Shown here piece by piece: positions 21,439-31,207 of a DNA stretch of 42,941 nucleotides. The notes beneath the pieces were generated by a model. It saw nothing but the letters and a program-made list of their open reading frames with translations, had not been told where the DNA came from and ran no database searches. Each line of letters starts with the position of its first letter. The stretch's first letter is position 1. Source of the DNA: Asterionellopsis glacialis (lineage: Eukaryota > Bacillariophyta > Plagiogrammaphyceae > Rhaphoneidales > Asterionellopsidaceae); contig WKLE02003102.1 of NCBI GenBank assembly GCA_014885115.2, forward strand, positions 1-42,941. The letters run 5' to 3'. The translations under genes and the position numbers were made by a program.

Positions 21439-22401
21439 ATGGTAGCTTCACCAAAACCTAGTGCTGCACAATTGTTGGAACTAACGACATTTGCAAACGA
21501 ATTGGCTGATATTGCACGTCAGGCTATCTTACCGTATTGGCGTCAATCCGAGGCAACACAAAAAATTGAACATAAGTTTGATGCTGACCGATCCGCATGT
21601 CAAGTGGAATCACCTGTGACGGCAGCTGATCGTGCTGCTGAAAAGGATATGAGAGCCCTAATTGAAGAACGATATCCATCACATGGAATTTTTGGTGAAG
21701 AATTTGGTACCGTCCGTACAGATGCGGAATACTTGTGGGTTTTGGACCCTATTGATGGTACCAAATCTTTTATTACCGGTAAACCATTGTTTGGAACATT
21801 GATAGCTTGCCTTCACGAGGGTGTTCCTGTCATTGGCATTATGGACCAATGTGTATTGAAGGAACGTTGGGTTGGTGTGAAGGGACAACAAACTACATTG
21901 AATGGTACTCCAGTCAAGACAGCCACAAACAGTAGTGAACTAAGTACATCCATGCTAATGGCTACAACACCAGATATGTTTGCACCCGGATTCGAGGCTG
22001 ATCGATTCAAACAAATTGCAAATGCATGTCGCCATCCTAACTATGGAACGGACTGTTATGCATATGCGTTGGTAGCATCAGGCTTTGGTGCACACATCGT
22101 TGTCGAAGCTGATCTTGGTTTGTATGATTATTGTGCCTTGGTTCCTGTTGTGGAAGGTGCTGGTGGTATCATGACTGATTGGACGGGTGACCCATTAACA
22201 TTACAAAATCACGAAAAGTCCAAGGGACGAGTCGTAGCATGTGCCAATACCAAGCTGCACAAGGAAGCATTACAAATATTGAACAAACCTACATCACTAT
22301 TGCCTTGTCCTGTTAAAATGACACAACAAGTACTGAGTTTACAAACCATCAGTGCTCTTGGTGCTGGTATCATTATTGGCATGCTTCTTTCCAAAAAATA
22401 G
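21439..22401 (+). CDS. Inositol-monophosphatase superfamily phosphatase, HisN (histidinol-phosphatase) type, tail-anchored
   Basis: The protein is 320 residues from ATG. Metal-binding motifs of the lithium-sensitive Mg-dependent phosphatase family are complete: SPVTAADR (about 58-65), GEE (86-88), WVLDPIDGTKSF with D103 and D106, and YDYCALVPVVEGAGG with D230. The wording of the last motif and the preceding YGTDCYAYALVASG block resemble the HisN branch, which removes phosphate from histidinol phosphate in histidine synthesis; inositol monophosphatase is the main alternative. Residues about 298-318 form a hydrophobic helix (SALGAGIIIGMLL) ending in SKK, a typical tail anchor. No N-terminal plastid or mitochondrial signal is visible, whereas the plant enzyme is plastidic. 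The superfamily is certain, the substrate likely, and the membrane anchor a clear inference from sequence. Confidence 0.85.
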   Translation: MVASPKPSAAQLLELTTFANELADIARQAILPYWRQSEATQKIEHKFDADRSACQVESPVTAADRAAEKDMRALIEERYPSHGIFGEEFGTVRTDAEYLWVLDPIDGTKSFITGKPLFGTLIACLHEGVPVIGIMDQCVLKERWVGVKGQQTTLNGTPVKTATNSSELSTSMLMATTPDMFAPGFEADRFKQIANACRHPNYGTDCYAYALVASGFGAHIVVEADLGLYDYCALVPVVEGAGGIMTDWTGDPLTLQNHEKSKGRVVACANTKLHKEALQILNKPTSLLPCPVKMTQQVLSLQTISALGAGIIIGMLLSKK

Positions 22402-23469
22402 ATATAAAGAAAACTAAAAAGTTTTATTATGTAATATACTCTCTTGTATTTTGAATACATTAGATCAATTTGATGGACAAGTGTTGGCAGTGGCAAAAAG
22501 TGAAAGCTTGGGTCAAGTCTTCTTTTTTTTTAAAAAAGTTCTCATTTCTATAAGTGCATCAAAACTTTGTATCCAAGTTGCCCCATGACATCAGGAATGC
22601 AAGTTGAAATAACAAGAGATCTATGATATGGATTCGAATCTTTGTTGCATTCTGTCCTTCGTTCTACTTTTGTTCTCCTTTTGCAGAGGTTGCCGGCCAC
22701 ACCTGGCTGACAAAAACAAATGTGGCCGCTACTCCAAACGTCAGGCACCCCAATAATCGACATGACGTAATTTCAAAATCTCAAAATCTGAAATCTCAAA
22801 GCTAGATTCAGTCTGTACCTGGTACGTACAAAGTCTGACTGGAGAGGAATCTCTTCTGTCCGTCATTACCAGACAGATACGAACCGGTATCCATGCTGGT
22901 GCAAGCGGAAAGACGTACCTGGTACCGTAACGTCAGAATAGTAAATGCCGTACAAAATTACGTACCAGGTACCGGTACCCTGGTACCTGGATACCGGGTA
23001 CAGCGGTGCTCAGTACAAACTGTACCAGGGTACCTGGTAATAGGTACCAGGTCTTGTACCGAGTTCAGTGCCGTCAGTTTGGTCAACGTCCGAAAATGCC
23101 ACCTCACTGAAACAATGACCCAATGATTGGTTGAAAACCCTTCCCGCCCCATTGTTGCGAGCCAGCATTGCCGTTTGTTCCTCTTGCCACGTTCAGTCTT
23201 ATGTACCATATCCTACGTAGTCTCACAGGCGGACCATTCATTTTCGAATTTTCGGTGTGTGTTGCTCTCCATTGCAGCTGTGCTGCTCGCAGTGTACTCG
23301 TGTTTTCTTCCTGTTTGCGTTCTATTCATTCACGGGAACTCAAAATAGAACTCAAACATCCACAGCAGCGCGTCGTTACTGTTTCGAAAATTCACAAAAT
23401 TGTCTCTTTGTAACTCACAATATATCATTCCAACAACGAACAAATACATTATATTGCTCGAACAACAAG
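22402..23469. other. Gene-free interval with a dense TACCAGG/CCTGGTA cluster
   Basis: No supported gene. From about 22812 to 23060 at least eight copies of GTACC/CCTGGTA-type words occur, some as near-perfect palindromes (for example around 23024-23040). The last 200 bases are probably the 5' untranslated region of the Sel1 gene; its frame stays open back to a GTG at 23257, but the first ATG is at 23470. Confidence 0.55.
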
Positions 23470-24393
23470 ATGATGACTAAGAAAATTCCATCCTTACCAC
23501 CTCTTTACTTTCAAGGGTTAGTTCAAGAAGAAGAAGAACAACAGAGCACCAGTAATGCGTCGTCCGACGAACAACAAGAACCGTCGCTTCTTTTGAATCT
23601 TCCTTGTGAATTGATGCAACTTGTGGCCGATTATGCTGACTGGGGTGATCTTGCGAGGCTCTCAGCCGTTCAAACGCCTTGGAAGAATGTTATGGATGAT
23701 GCTGCCAACTATGGTGGCCATACGTCTAAATGGGAACTTGCCGAAGCCTTGTTGGAGGGTACCAATGGTCTTGCACGTAATCCTGCACGTGCCTTAAGTC
23801 TTCTCAAGGATTTGTCAGGAATCAATGAAAGCGAAAACGAATTTACCTTGGTAACAAACAAACAACCATTTGCCCCTGCCATGTCACGTTTGTCCGAATG
23901 TTATTTAACTGGAAAGGGTGTAGAAAAAAATACAGAAATTGGTGTGAACTGGCTCAAGGCTGCCTACAAATATTCGGATTGTGCAGAAAGCGCCCATCAA
24001 CTTGCCTGTATGTATGAATATGGTGAACATGGTGTCGAATGCGATGTGTACGCCGCTGCTGAATGGTTCAAAAAGGCTGCTGAACTTGATCACTTGGAAG
24101 GTATGGCTGAATATGCCATGTGCTGTGAATTAGGATGTGGACGTGAACAATCGGATGAAGAAGCCTTGGAATGGTACATGAAGGCTGCCAATGCAGGACA
24201 CACTGTTGCCAAATTTTCTGTCGGTGAAGCTTTTGAGGAGGCTAGAGGTGTCCCTCAAAGTGATGAAGAAGCATGCTTGTGGTATTACAAGGCAGCTGCT
24301 GAAGGTGATGAAGATAGCAAGAAAGCGCTCCGTCGTCTTCTTGATATTGCTAGAATCGTTGTGCCCGGTGTGGGCGGTCTCTTAAATGTCTAA
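23470..24393 (+). CDS. F-box-like protein with Sel1 repeats
   Basis: The protein is 307 residues from the double ATG at 23470. After a Glu/Gln-rich N-terminus, residues about 41-83 resemble an F-box (LLNLPCELMQLVADYADWGDLARLS, here split as LLNLPCELMQ then LVADYADW). From about residue 135 to 295 there are four Sel1-like helical repeats, recognisable by G-V-x-x-(D/N)-xx-x-A-x-x-W-(F/Y)-x-K-A-A motifs such as AAEWFKKAAELDH, ALEWYMKAANAGH and ACLWYYKAAAEGD. Sel1 repeats are protein-binding scaffolds, and F-box proteins recruit SCF ubiquitin ligases. Joined architectures of this kind are common in diatoms, but the target is unknown. The Sel1 call is firm; the F-box call is moderate. Confidence 0.85.
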   Translation: MMTKKIPSLPPLYFQGLVQEEEEQQSTSNASSDEQQEPSLLLNLPCELMQLVADYADWGDLARLSAVQTPWKNVMDDAANYGGHTSKWELAEALLEGTNGLARNPARALSLLKDLSGINESENEFTLVTNKQPFAPAMSRLSECYLTGKGVEKNTEIGVNWLKAAYKYSDCAESAHQLACMYEYGEHGVECDVYAAAEWFKKAAELDHLEGMAEYAMCCELGCGREQSDEEALEWYMKAANAGHTVAKFSVGEAFEEARGVPQSDEEACLWYYKAAAEGDEDSKKALRRLLDIARIVVPGVGGLLNV

Positions 24394-25049
24394 CCGCGCA
24401 GGGAATGCGCTACAAACAAAGTTAGCATTTTTGTGCATGTTGTATATGATGTATTATGATAGAGAAACGTTGATTGATAAATTATTAGGCTACAAAATTT
24501 ATATGTTTATTGAAATATATGTTCTCCTTCAGTGTATTTAAAGTGGGTATTTTTGCAGTCACTTTGAATTCAATTGCCATTGAAAGAGCTTGTCATCTTA
24601 CTGATGCGCTGTCAGAGAAAAAATGAATAGAAATTTATTGCTGTAGATGACTAATCCTTATTTTTCCACTTGACCATGCCATATCAACCAATATTGAACC
24701 ATTGTTGATAAACAAGGAAAGGTCGAAAGGTGAATTAAAATATGGGATATTTACATGTTGAATGTTAGAATGTGTAAAAACATAACATTTAAATATATAT
24801 TATAAACTCATATTATGGTGCCGGCCAAAAATAAATAAGCCGAAGTCGTTGTCCCCTTCTCCCCCCCCCATGCAATCGATACCACGCCACAGGTTTGACG
24901 TGTGCAGTAGATTTTTAGTTAGCCATGTTTTACATTAAAGCAAATGATTAATTTTCTATTTGGAACATTTGTGATATAGATAATAATATATAGAACGCGC
25001 CCGATGAGAACAAAAAATTCCATCTCTTCGTTTTTAGGTAGATCAATCT
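24394..25049. other. Gene-free interval between convergent genes
   Basis: This is the shared 3' side of the Sel1 gene (+) and the PAS gene (-). It is AT-rich with a short C run near 24863. No gene, RNA or notable repeat was recognised. Confidence 0.5.
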
Positions 25050-26472
25050 CTATCCTACCACTTGAGCTTGAAGCTGATCATGATGTACATTTGTGGTTGA
25101 AACAAGGTCTTCATGTTCAAGTTCAGGTGTATAAAGTACATCAACTGCATAATGTGTTAAACTATTGGATGATACAATAGGCATAACTCTCATATTGCAA
25201 TTCAAGGCACCTTTTTCGGGTAGTACTGGTTGTTGTTGTGGAAACTGTTGTACTTGCAGCAACGACGACGATGACACGTCCTCGTTTTGGTTGTTGTTGT
25301 TGTTGTTATGTTGTTGTTGGTGGCCTGGTTGTAAAATAGTAATATTTACTTCATCTCCAGCAGCACAAGTCTCCAGAGAGAGTTTGTCATTACTAATACC
25401 ATTAGTAGTAGGAGTAGTATCCGAAGGAGAAGGTGCCAAGATCTTCCATAATGAATTACCAATCACGCAATCTGACTTCATTCCAGTCATACGCGTAAAT
25501 GCAGCATTTACATGTACAACAGTGTATGGTTTGGATGATAATGTGACCAATCTGAAAAAAAGTTCGAGAGCGTTAAAAATAAAAAGCAGGTTAGAAAACA
25601 TGATAAAATCGCGCCATTGTAAACAAGTCGACAATGTAACAATGCATCCAAGCTCGAAAAAAAGAAAATATGACTCACCTTGGCTCGCTCAGTGGCGTTA
25701 GGGCTTCTTCAATGGAAAAGGATGGGCCGCATGAAGCTTGATGAGGATCCTTTATGGAACTATAATCACTCTTCTCATCGAGGTTGGTCATCACGGCATC
25801 ATCTAAGCGTGGGTTGATCGACACTTCAGGAGACGAGTTATCGTCACTTTCATTATCACTCAACGTTAGAGATGAGTTACTTGCAGTACTGGCTACCTCA
25901 GAGGCGTTATCTTGTCGATCAGAGCGAGATCGGTACGCCTCCATTGTTTGACTAGCAAATTTGCAACTGGCAAAACCTATATTGGAGGCAAAGTAGGTTG
26001 TATATGACTTGGGGAGAGCTTCCGTTAGGAATGGCGACGATTCGACATTCTTGGAATGAACTAGTTCAACCTTGGACATATCAACTTTACCGAGAGGAAT
26101 AACCCTAGATCTCCCCACAGTGATGGATGGGTATGCCATTCCAGCTTTTTTCAAGTCGGCGCGGACATTGCTTGCTTCATATTCCTTCTCTTGAAGTTTT
26201 TGCCGCTTCGCTTGATTTTCGGGACTTGTGGGTCGTCTACTGCCATAGTTTAAATTTATATGACCGGGAGGTGAGCTAGGTGGTTGTCTGAGAATATCTA
26301 TAGATGGACGTGACGTTTCCATGTCGGCAGAATAACCGCTGAGTCCTGTAGATTTTTCAGTGCGACCATCATTGTAATCGGAGGAGCTATTTGCTTTGCT
26401 CGAAGTCGATGCCGCGGATGACAGCACTTTAGCTTGCGTAGCAAGAAGACGGGAGCTGAGAGATGACACCAT
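25050..26472 (-). CDS. PAS-domain protein, two exons
   Basis: Exons are 26472-25679 and 25551-25050 (complement), giving 431 residues. The junction turns ..LSEP plus the split codon AG/A into ..LSEPRLVTLSSKP and restores one continuous PAS domain, which supports the splice. Exon 1 encodes a mostly disordered, Ser-rich region with no domain I recognise. The PAS region spans the junction (FSIEEALTPL, then VVHVNAAFTRMTGM and CVIGNSLWKIL). It is followed by an Asn/Gln-rich stretch and a C-terminal segment. There is no bZIP, kinase or LOV cysteine motif. It may be a signalling or transcriptional cofactor; its role is unknown. It is the second PAS protein in the window, and the two are not near duplicates. 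Confidence 0.8.
25552..25678 (-). other. Intron of the PAS gene
   Basis: A 127-nt intron. On the minus strand it begins GTGAGT and ends TTTTTTTCAG, a strong polypyrimidine tract and acceptor. Splicing joins the two halves of the PAS domain in frame (phase 2). Confidence 0.85.
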
Positions 26473-27641
26473 ACTTGACTTATTTGAATCGTTGATGTGG
26501 AAAGCCTTTATAATACAGTGCTTGTAATTTTTATGAAGTAATCCAGATGTACGACACAGACCAGAATGAAAATTCTACGTTATCTCGCTCCACTTGTCAA
26601 CAGTAAAGTTCAGCAACTATGTATGAACAAACAAGAACCGAACACTAATTTTCGGACAATCACAATCTTCTCAACTAATGAGTGTCAGAAATCCTACATT
26701 GAATTTAGTCTTTGACTGCAAAATGACGAACGTAATTTATCTGATATTGTAAAACGACCTCCAATATGTCAGAAGAGAGAAATCGATGATGTAAGAAAAA
26801 AAATCAGAATTACTATGGCCCTTAAGCCCAAAATCAAGCCACGTCAGTTCATGCGGAACAAAGTCACACGTCATCTCGTAGAAAATTGACAGAGAAATTT
26901 CCGTATGAAAAATTGCATTAGAAGCTGTGACCAATGAAAATTGAGATGGATAACCTGACCAAATATTGCATCATTGTTTTTCGCCACGTCAACTACAGAA
27001 GTCGTGTTATTTCCTAAGTCTTTCTTATTGAAGGTGTTCTGTGCATTTTCACACTTAAATTAATGTACCTCCACTGTACAACGTATTTTTGCAATAGAAA
27101 CTGTAGACCCACTAGACGTACACAGTTTGTATAAGGATATCTGTCAGTTGATGTTGTTATCCCTGCATACTAATTTGCCATTGAAGCCTAAAAAATGACT
27201 AAATAGTACGAGCTCTAATTTTTTGCATACAATTCTCCCTCCTCTAGACCTCGTCAAATCAATCTAATTTCAAAATTGGCTTGAAAGAGTTAGAGTTTCT
27301 TTCCGTCCGATCTTCTCTGGGTTACAACACCCTGTGACAACTTCAAACTGACAACATCACAAACTTGAGATGATCCGTTCTTCTTGGATTCTTGAGCGAT
27401 ATCTAAAATTTGAGCCTTCGAGATACGAGATGCTGGGATGCAACTGTCAGAGGTCAGAGTTACTGAACGGATGACCACAAAAGGGTGATAGATAGAAGGA
27501 GAGATAGATAGAGAGTCTACGTGACAGGTGATTAATGGTTTTAGACTAAACATTGATCATAAAAGAAGAGAGTAAGAGAACAGCAAACAAAGATCGTCCC
27601 TGGTAGAATCCAAAGAGTACGGTAGCACAAGTATTTTTACG
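26473..27641. other. Divergent promoter region
   Basis: It separates the PAS gene (-) and the Tim44-like gene (+). An 87-codon ATG frame lies on the minus strand at 27290-27553, but it has no recognisable domain and only 88 bp separate it from the next start. I see no other feature. Confidence 0.45.
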
Positions 27642-28619
27642 ATGATGAATAGTGGAGTCCTGTCTTTTACTCGACGAGGTTGTCAGCTTATTAAAGCTCG
27701 ACCTTTTCAAATACGAGTGTCAGCCTTTAGTGAGGAATCGGCCACTGGAAAGGAGGAAGATGCACCTAGTGTACCCACTTTTCCATGGAGACATTCAAAA
27801 GCAGAATTGCAACGAGTCGTGGACCAAGATGATTTGAGTGGCATGCCTAACAACGCACGTGCACGATTTGTTCGCAGAGCTCTTGCGGCTCGCGAGCTCG
27901 ATAAAGGTTGGCTTGATATCTTTCTCACCGATGCATGGAAAGAAGAACTCGCATCTGACATGCAATGGGCTTTTCAAATGGGAGTTGCTGGAATGCTCTC
28001 TCGAACTTTCAAAGTGCCCATGGACGACATTAACAAAAATCAAGGCAGTATAGCTTTGAATCACACAGGAAAAGTTGACACCAGCTTGACTGAAGAACAG
28101 AGTGAAGAAACGAAAGAATTTTCGGGAAGAATACTGGAAGAAAATCTGATCAAGCTATATGAATCTGTCGATCCGCAATCTATTGACGTTGTCTTCAAAA
28201 TGACACCTGTGGATTGTAGACTAGATCATGCTTTTGTAATCCCCTTGATTTATCGAGAGCTAGTCAGAGAAAATCCATCCTTTAGGGGGCGTTACTCCAA
28301 AATAGAGGAAGAATTTAACAATACAAAAGACTTCGCAAAGGTTCGTGAATTGGGTGAAAAATTGGCTGAAGATACAGGATTCAATGGAATTCGGACTATC
28401 ATAGTCGATGTGTCTGTAGACTGCTTGGAAACCTTTCAAGTACGAGAATCCTCGACTGGAAAACTTATTCAAGGTTCCGAAGAGGCGATGGAGAAACCTG
28501 TAACTCATTTAGTAAGATTTGAAATCACTCGGCACCGAAAGAAACCTCCCGAAGAGCAACTTGGTTCCTGGATCATCGTTGATTGGGACGACTTATTGGA
28601 TGGAAACTGTTGGCATTAA
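27642..28619 (+). CDS. Mitochondrial-looking protein with possible Tim44/mL45-like domain
   Basis: The protein is 325 residues in one exon, starting at a double ATG. The first 30 residues are rich in Arg/Lys and Ser with hydrophobic spacing and few acids (TRRGCQLIKARPFQIRVSAF), typical of a mitochondrial presequence. The C-terminal 80 residues alternate as beta strands (TIIVDVSVDCLETFQV, THLVRFEITRH, SWIIVDWDDLL) in a pattern like the NTF2-like fold of Tim44 and of mitoribosomal mL45. The centre is charged and helical. Known relatives tether import motors or ribosomes to the inner membrane. The family link rests on pattern only and needs a profile search. Its stop lies 112 bp from the stop of the convergent TMEM53-like gene. 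Confidence 0.75.
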   Translation: MMNSGVLSFTRRGCQLIKARPFQIRVSAFSEESATGKEEDAPSVPTFPWRHSKAELQRVVDQDDLSGMPNNARARFVRRALAARELDKGWLDIFLTDAWKEELASDMQWAFQMGVAGMLSRTFKVPMDDINKNQGSIALNHTGKVDTSLTEEQSEETKEFSGRILEENLIKLYESVDPQSIDVVFKMTPVDCRLDHAFVIPLIYRELVRENPSFRGRYSKIEEEFNNTKDFAKVRELGEKLAEDTGFNGIRTIIVDVSVDCLETFQVRESSTGKLIQGSEEAMEKPVTHLVRFEITRHRKKPPEEQLGSWIIVDWDDLLDGNCWH

Positions 28620-28731
28620 ATCCATAAGTAAAGAGATCGAAAAGGTGTAATTGCTAATTTTACCAAATTCATAGGCATTTAATCTACTATACTTTAAAAT
28701 ATTTCGTTATAGAAGAACCAAAACTCCGCCA

Positions 28732-30249
28732 TTAAAAAAGTGAAGACGAATCACTAGCACTGTGAAAAGAATCATCTTCCGGAGTCAAATAGAAGTCATC
28801 AGCATCTTCGTCATCGTCCAAAATACCAAGAAGCCCTCTATCATCAACAGGTACGTCTTCATCTGTATGTAATCGCTCTTTCTCTAGCCCTTCTTCAACA
28901 AGGTGACTATTGTTGTCAAAACTATTTGACGCTTCGTTATCAGATTCTTCGTCAGATGAACTGAAACCCTCTTCAGAGTCTTCCTCTTCTAGCCATCGTG
29001 CTGATACAGAGTTTAAAAGATCTTCAAGTAGTCCGGAAAACGCGCCCAGGCGTACAGTCTGATCAGATAAAGAACCACTCCCCGTTAGCTTTCGTACTCT
29101 GATATCCATTCCATTCTCCCTTTGCGCATCTATCAATTGTTCAAGCTTTACGTAATCGCAGACGGTATCATTAGTGTCATAGATGTAAACGTGTCTCTTG
29201 GTAAGGGATAAATGTTGCATATTTTTCCAAAATTGGTCAGTCCGACTATTTGCTTGGTCTCCACTGATAGTGAGTGTGCGTCTACCACAATCTCCACACG
29301 TCCAACGGTTCTTTTGAATAATGAACTGCATCAGTATGCGATCCATGAAGTTGTTCATGCCTTTTTCCGCTGCTTTCAAGTCGCTCTTTAGCGTTGGATA
29401 GCAAGGTGCAGAATCAAAAATAATACCACCAAGATGTAGACGGGATGTGACCAGTGCTACATCAAGTCGATATGCACGCTCTTCTGGATTATGCCTTGGA
29501 TCGTGCGTGGTCGGAGGATACAAGTATATTCTTTCTTTGTCTACTCGATGGACCTTTGGTTGTTTCAGTACCGGTACGCGCACGGCACTTTTGGGTGATT
29601 TTTTTGTCGATGCGCGACATTCATCAAATGACAAGAGTTTTCTGGTTGATGGTCTTCTTGGCGGCACAGTTGGCATTCTAGGAAGTAGAGCCAACTGATC
29701 ATAATGCGGAAAAGTAACCCCATCGTCTTCATCGTCTGAAAAGGTTTCAAAGGTGCTGGACAACGACGGAATACTTTTCATACTGCTCGTCATTCCGGGA
29801 AAACTAAGAGGAGGTCTTATTGGAGAATTATTACGCATTTTTTCCAACGATTCCTCACTTACAACCTCTCGAATACGTTTCTCCATTTCTTCCAATACAA
29901 CACAACCGCCATTCCCAAATGCATGTATGAGAATAGGGACAGCACCGAAACCCATTTCGCTCATTTCAGCCATCCGAATGAGACGTGCTGTCTCCCTCAT
30001 CGCTGCAATACTGACTTCACCTAGCACTTCAATATCATTGGTGGCAATAGCATGTGCTGGAGCTCCAGCTACTATTGTCGAGCAAGCTTCGTCGTGATAT
30101 AGGTCTAAATAAGACTGAATTTGTCTCATTTCACACCCTATCCATCCAAGTATAACAACGATAGCTCTTGGACGACGACCAACCACAGTTACAGCAAGAT
30201 GATCCGATACTTTATGGCACGAAGAATCAACTTCAGGATTAGAAGTCAT
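28732..30249 (-). CDS. TMEM53/DUF829-like protein with acidic C-terminal tail
   Basis: From the ATG with first base 30249 the protein is 505 residues. The in-frame sequence is open to a TTG at 30327, bounded by a TAG that reads as a possible splice acceptor, so an extra upstream exon cannot be excluded. Residues 31-52 (VVILGWIGCEMRQIQSYLDLYH) and 106-115 (ILIHAFGNGG) match the alpha/beta-hydrolase-like TMEM53/DUF829 family. In the family the nucleophile-elbow region reads HxFSNGG; here Ser is Gly (FGNGG), suggesting loss of any serine hydrolase activity. A Ser/Pro-rich insert of about 120 residues splits the fold. The last 90 residues are strongly acidic with Ser. Animal TMEM53 sits in the nuclear envelope; the role here is unknown. 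Confidence 0.8.
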   Translation of the reverse strand: MTSNPEVDSSCHKVSDHLAVTVVGRRPRAIVVILGWIGCEMRQIQSYLDLYHDEACSTIVAGAPAHAIATNDIEVLGEVSIAAMRETARLIRMAEMSEMGFGAVPILIHAFGNGGCVVLEEMEKRIREVVSEESLEKMRNNSPIRPPLSFPGMTSSMKSIPSLSSTFETFSDDEDDGVTFPHYDQLALLPRMPTVPPRRPSTRKLLSFDECRASTKKSPKSAVRVPVLKQPKVHRVDKERIYLYPPTTHDPRHNPEERAYRLDVALVTSRLHLGGIIFDSAPCYPTLKSDLKAAEKGMNNFMDRILMQFIIQKNRWTCGDCGRRTLTISGDQANSRTDQFWKNMQHLSLTKRHVYIYDTNDTVCDYVKLEQLIDAQRENGMDIRVRKLTGSGSLSDQTVRLGAFSGLLEDLLNSVSARWLEEEDSEEGFSSSDEESDNEASNSFDNNSHLVEEGLEKERLHTDEDVPVDDRGLLGILDDDEDADDFYLTPEDDSFHSASDSSSLF

Positions 30250-31207
30250 ATTTTCTTTTCCTCTTTTTCCAGGACCGTTTTGATTCGCCAAAAACACTTC
30301 AAAATAATTTCGTAAATTGGCAATCAATGGGACCTAAAAGAAGTAAATTGCAACCAGTAGTTACCAATGGAGTTTGTACAGCTGTATAGAGGATGGAAGT
30401 AAAGATCTTGTAGTATAGGATTAACAAAGAAGGCGACTGAACAGCGTCTGTAGACACAAACTAGGACCTAGATATGATATCCGTATTGTTGGCATCTGTT
30501 GTGGGCTTCAGCTGCTGTTGGATGTAGGAGTATCATTTTTTTAATATATTATTTGTTGAGACTGTCTTTCATGCGATGAAGGAATGAAATAATGATGATC
30601 ATCAATACCAGGTACCATGTACCTGGTACGTAAAATTAGACTCTTTACCAGGTAAACCAGAAGTGCTCGTACTCACACACACATGTAAAACTGACCATAC
30701 CAGCTACAGTACATAGGTTCGAAAATTTTGAAAAATACCACTATCCCGGTTACTTCATGGGAGTGATCGTAAATAATTAGGAGTATAATAATACTGTTTT
30801 TAGGGATTTTTCTTGTTGAACGGAAATGTTTGTTAAATAGATCCAGTTGTTTACCTCTTTGAATGAATAAAATGGAGCATAAGGGGGTAGGACCTAGACC
30901 ATTCAGGGGCAAGTTTGTAAAGCATTTTTTCTCTATATTTTCGGGGTGTCACAGACACTCGCCTTTTTTCTGAAACTCTTTTCTCCCGGTGCCTTGTTTT
31001 TACAGTTTTCTGAGTCGTACGTTATCTATTAGGAGGAACTTTTTGTGACTCAGTCTGTGCGAGCGGAGGACCACGACCACGCACCAAACACAACACAAAT
31101 CTTGCCAGGTACGCCTAACACTCGCATTAGCAAACAATAGAACCAACGACAATATTGCCTCCCAGAACCTACAATCGAAAGAGGTCATCCATATTTCGTT
31201 GTTAACC
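30250..31207. other. Divergent promoter region with TACC palindromes
   Basis: It separates the TMEM53-like (-) and PES-like (+) genes. A palindromic cluster of ACCAGGTACC, GTACCTGGTAC and CCAGGTA occurs at about 30607-30660. No gene was supported. Confidence 0.5.

Noticed and set aside
27290..27553. 87-codon ATG frame on the minus strand
   Set aside because: No recognisable domain, and it lies in a divergent promoter region 88 bp from the next gene; not enough to call a gene.
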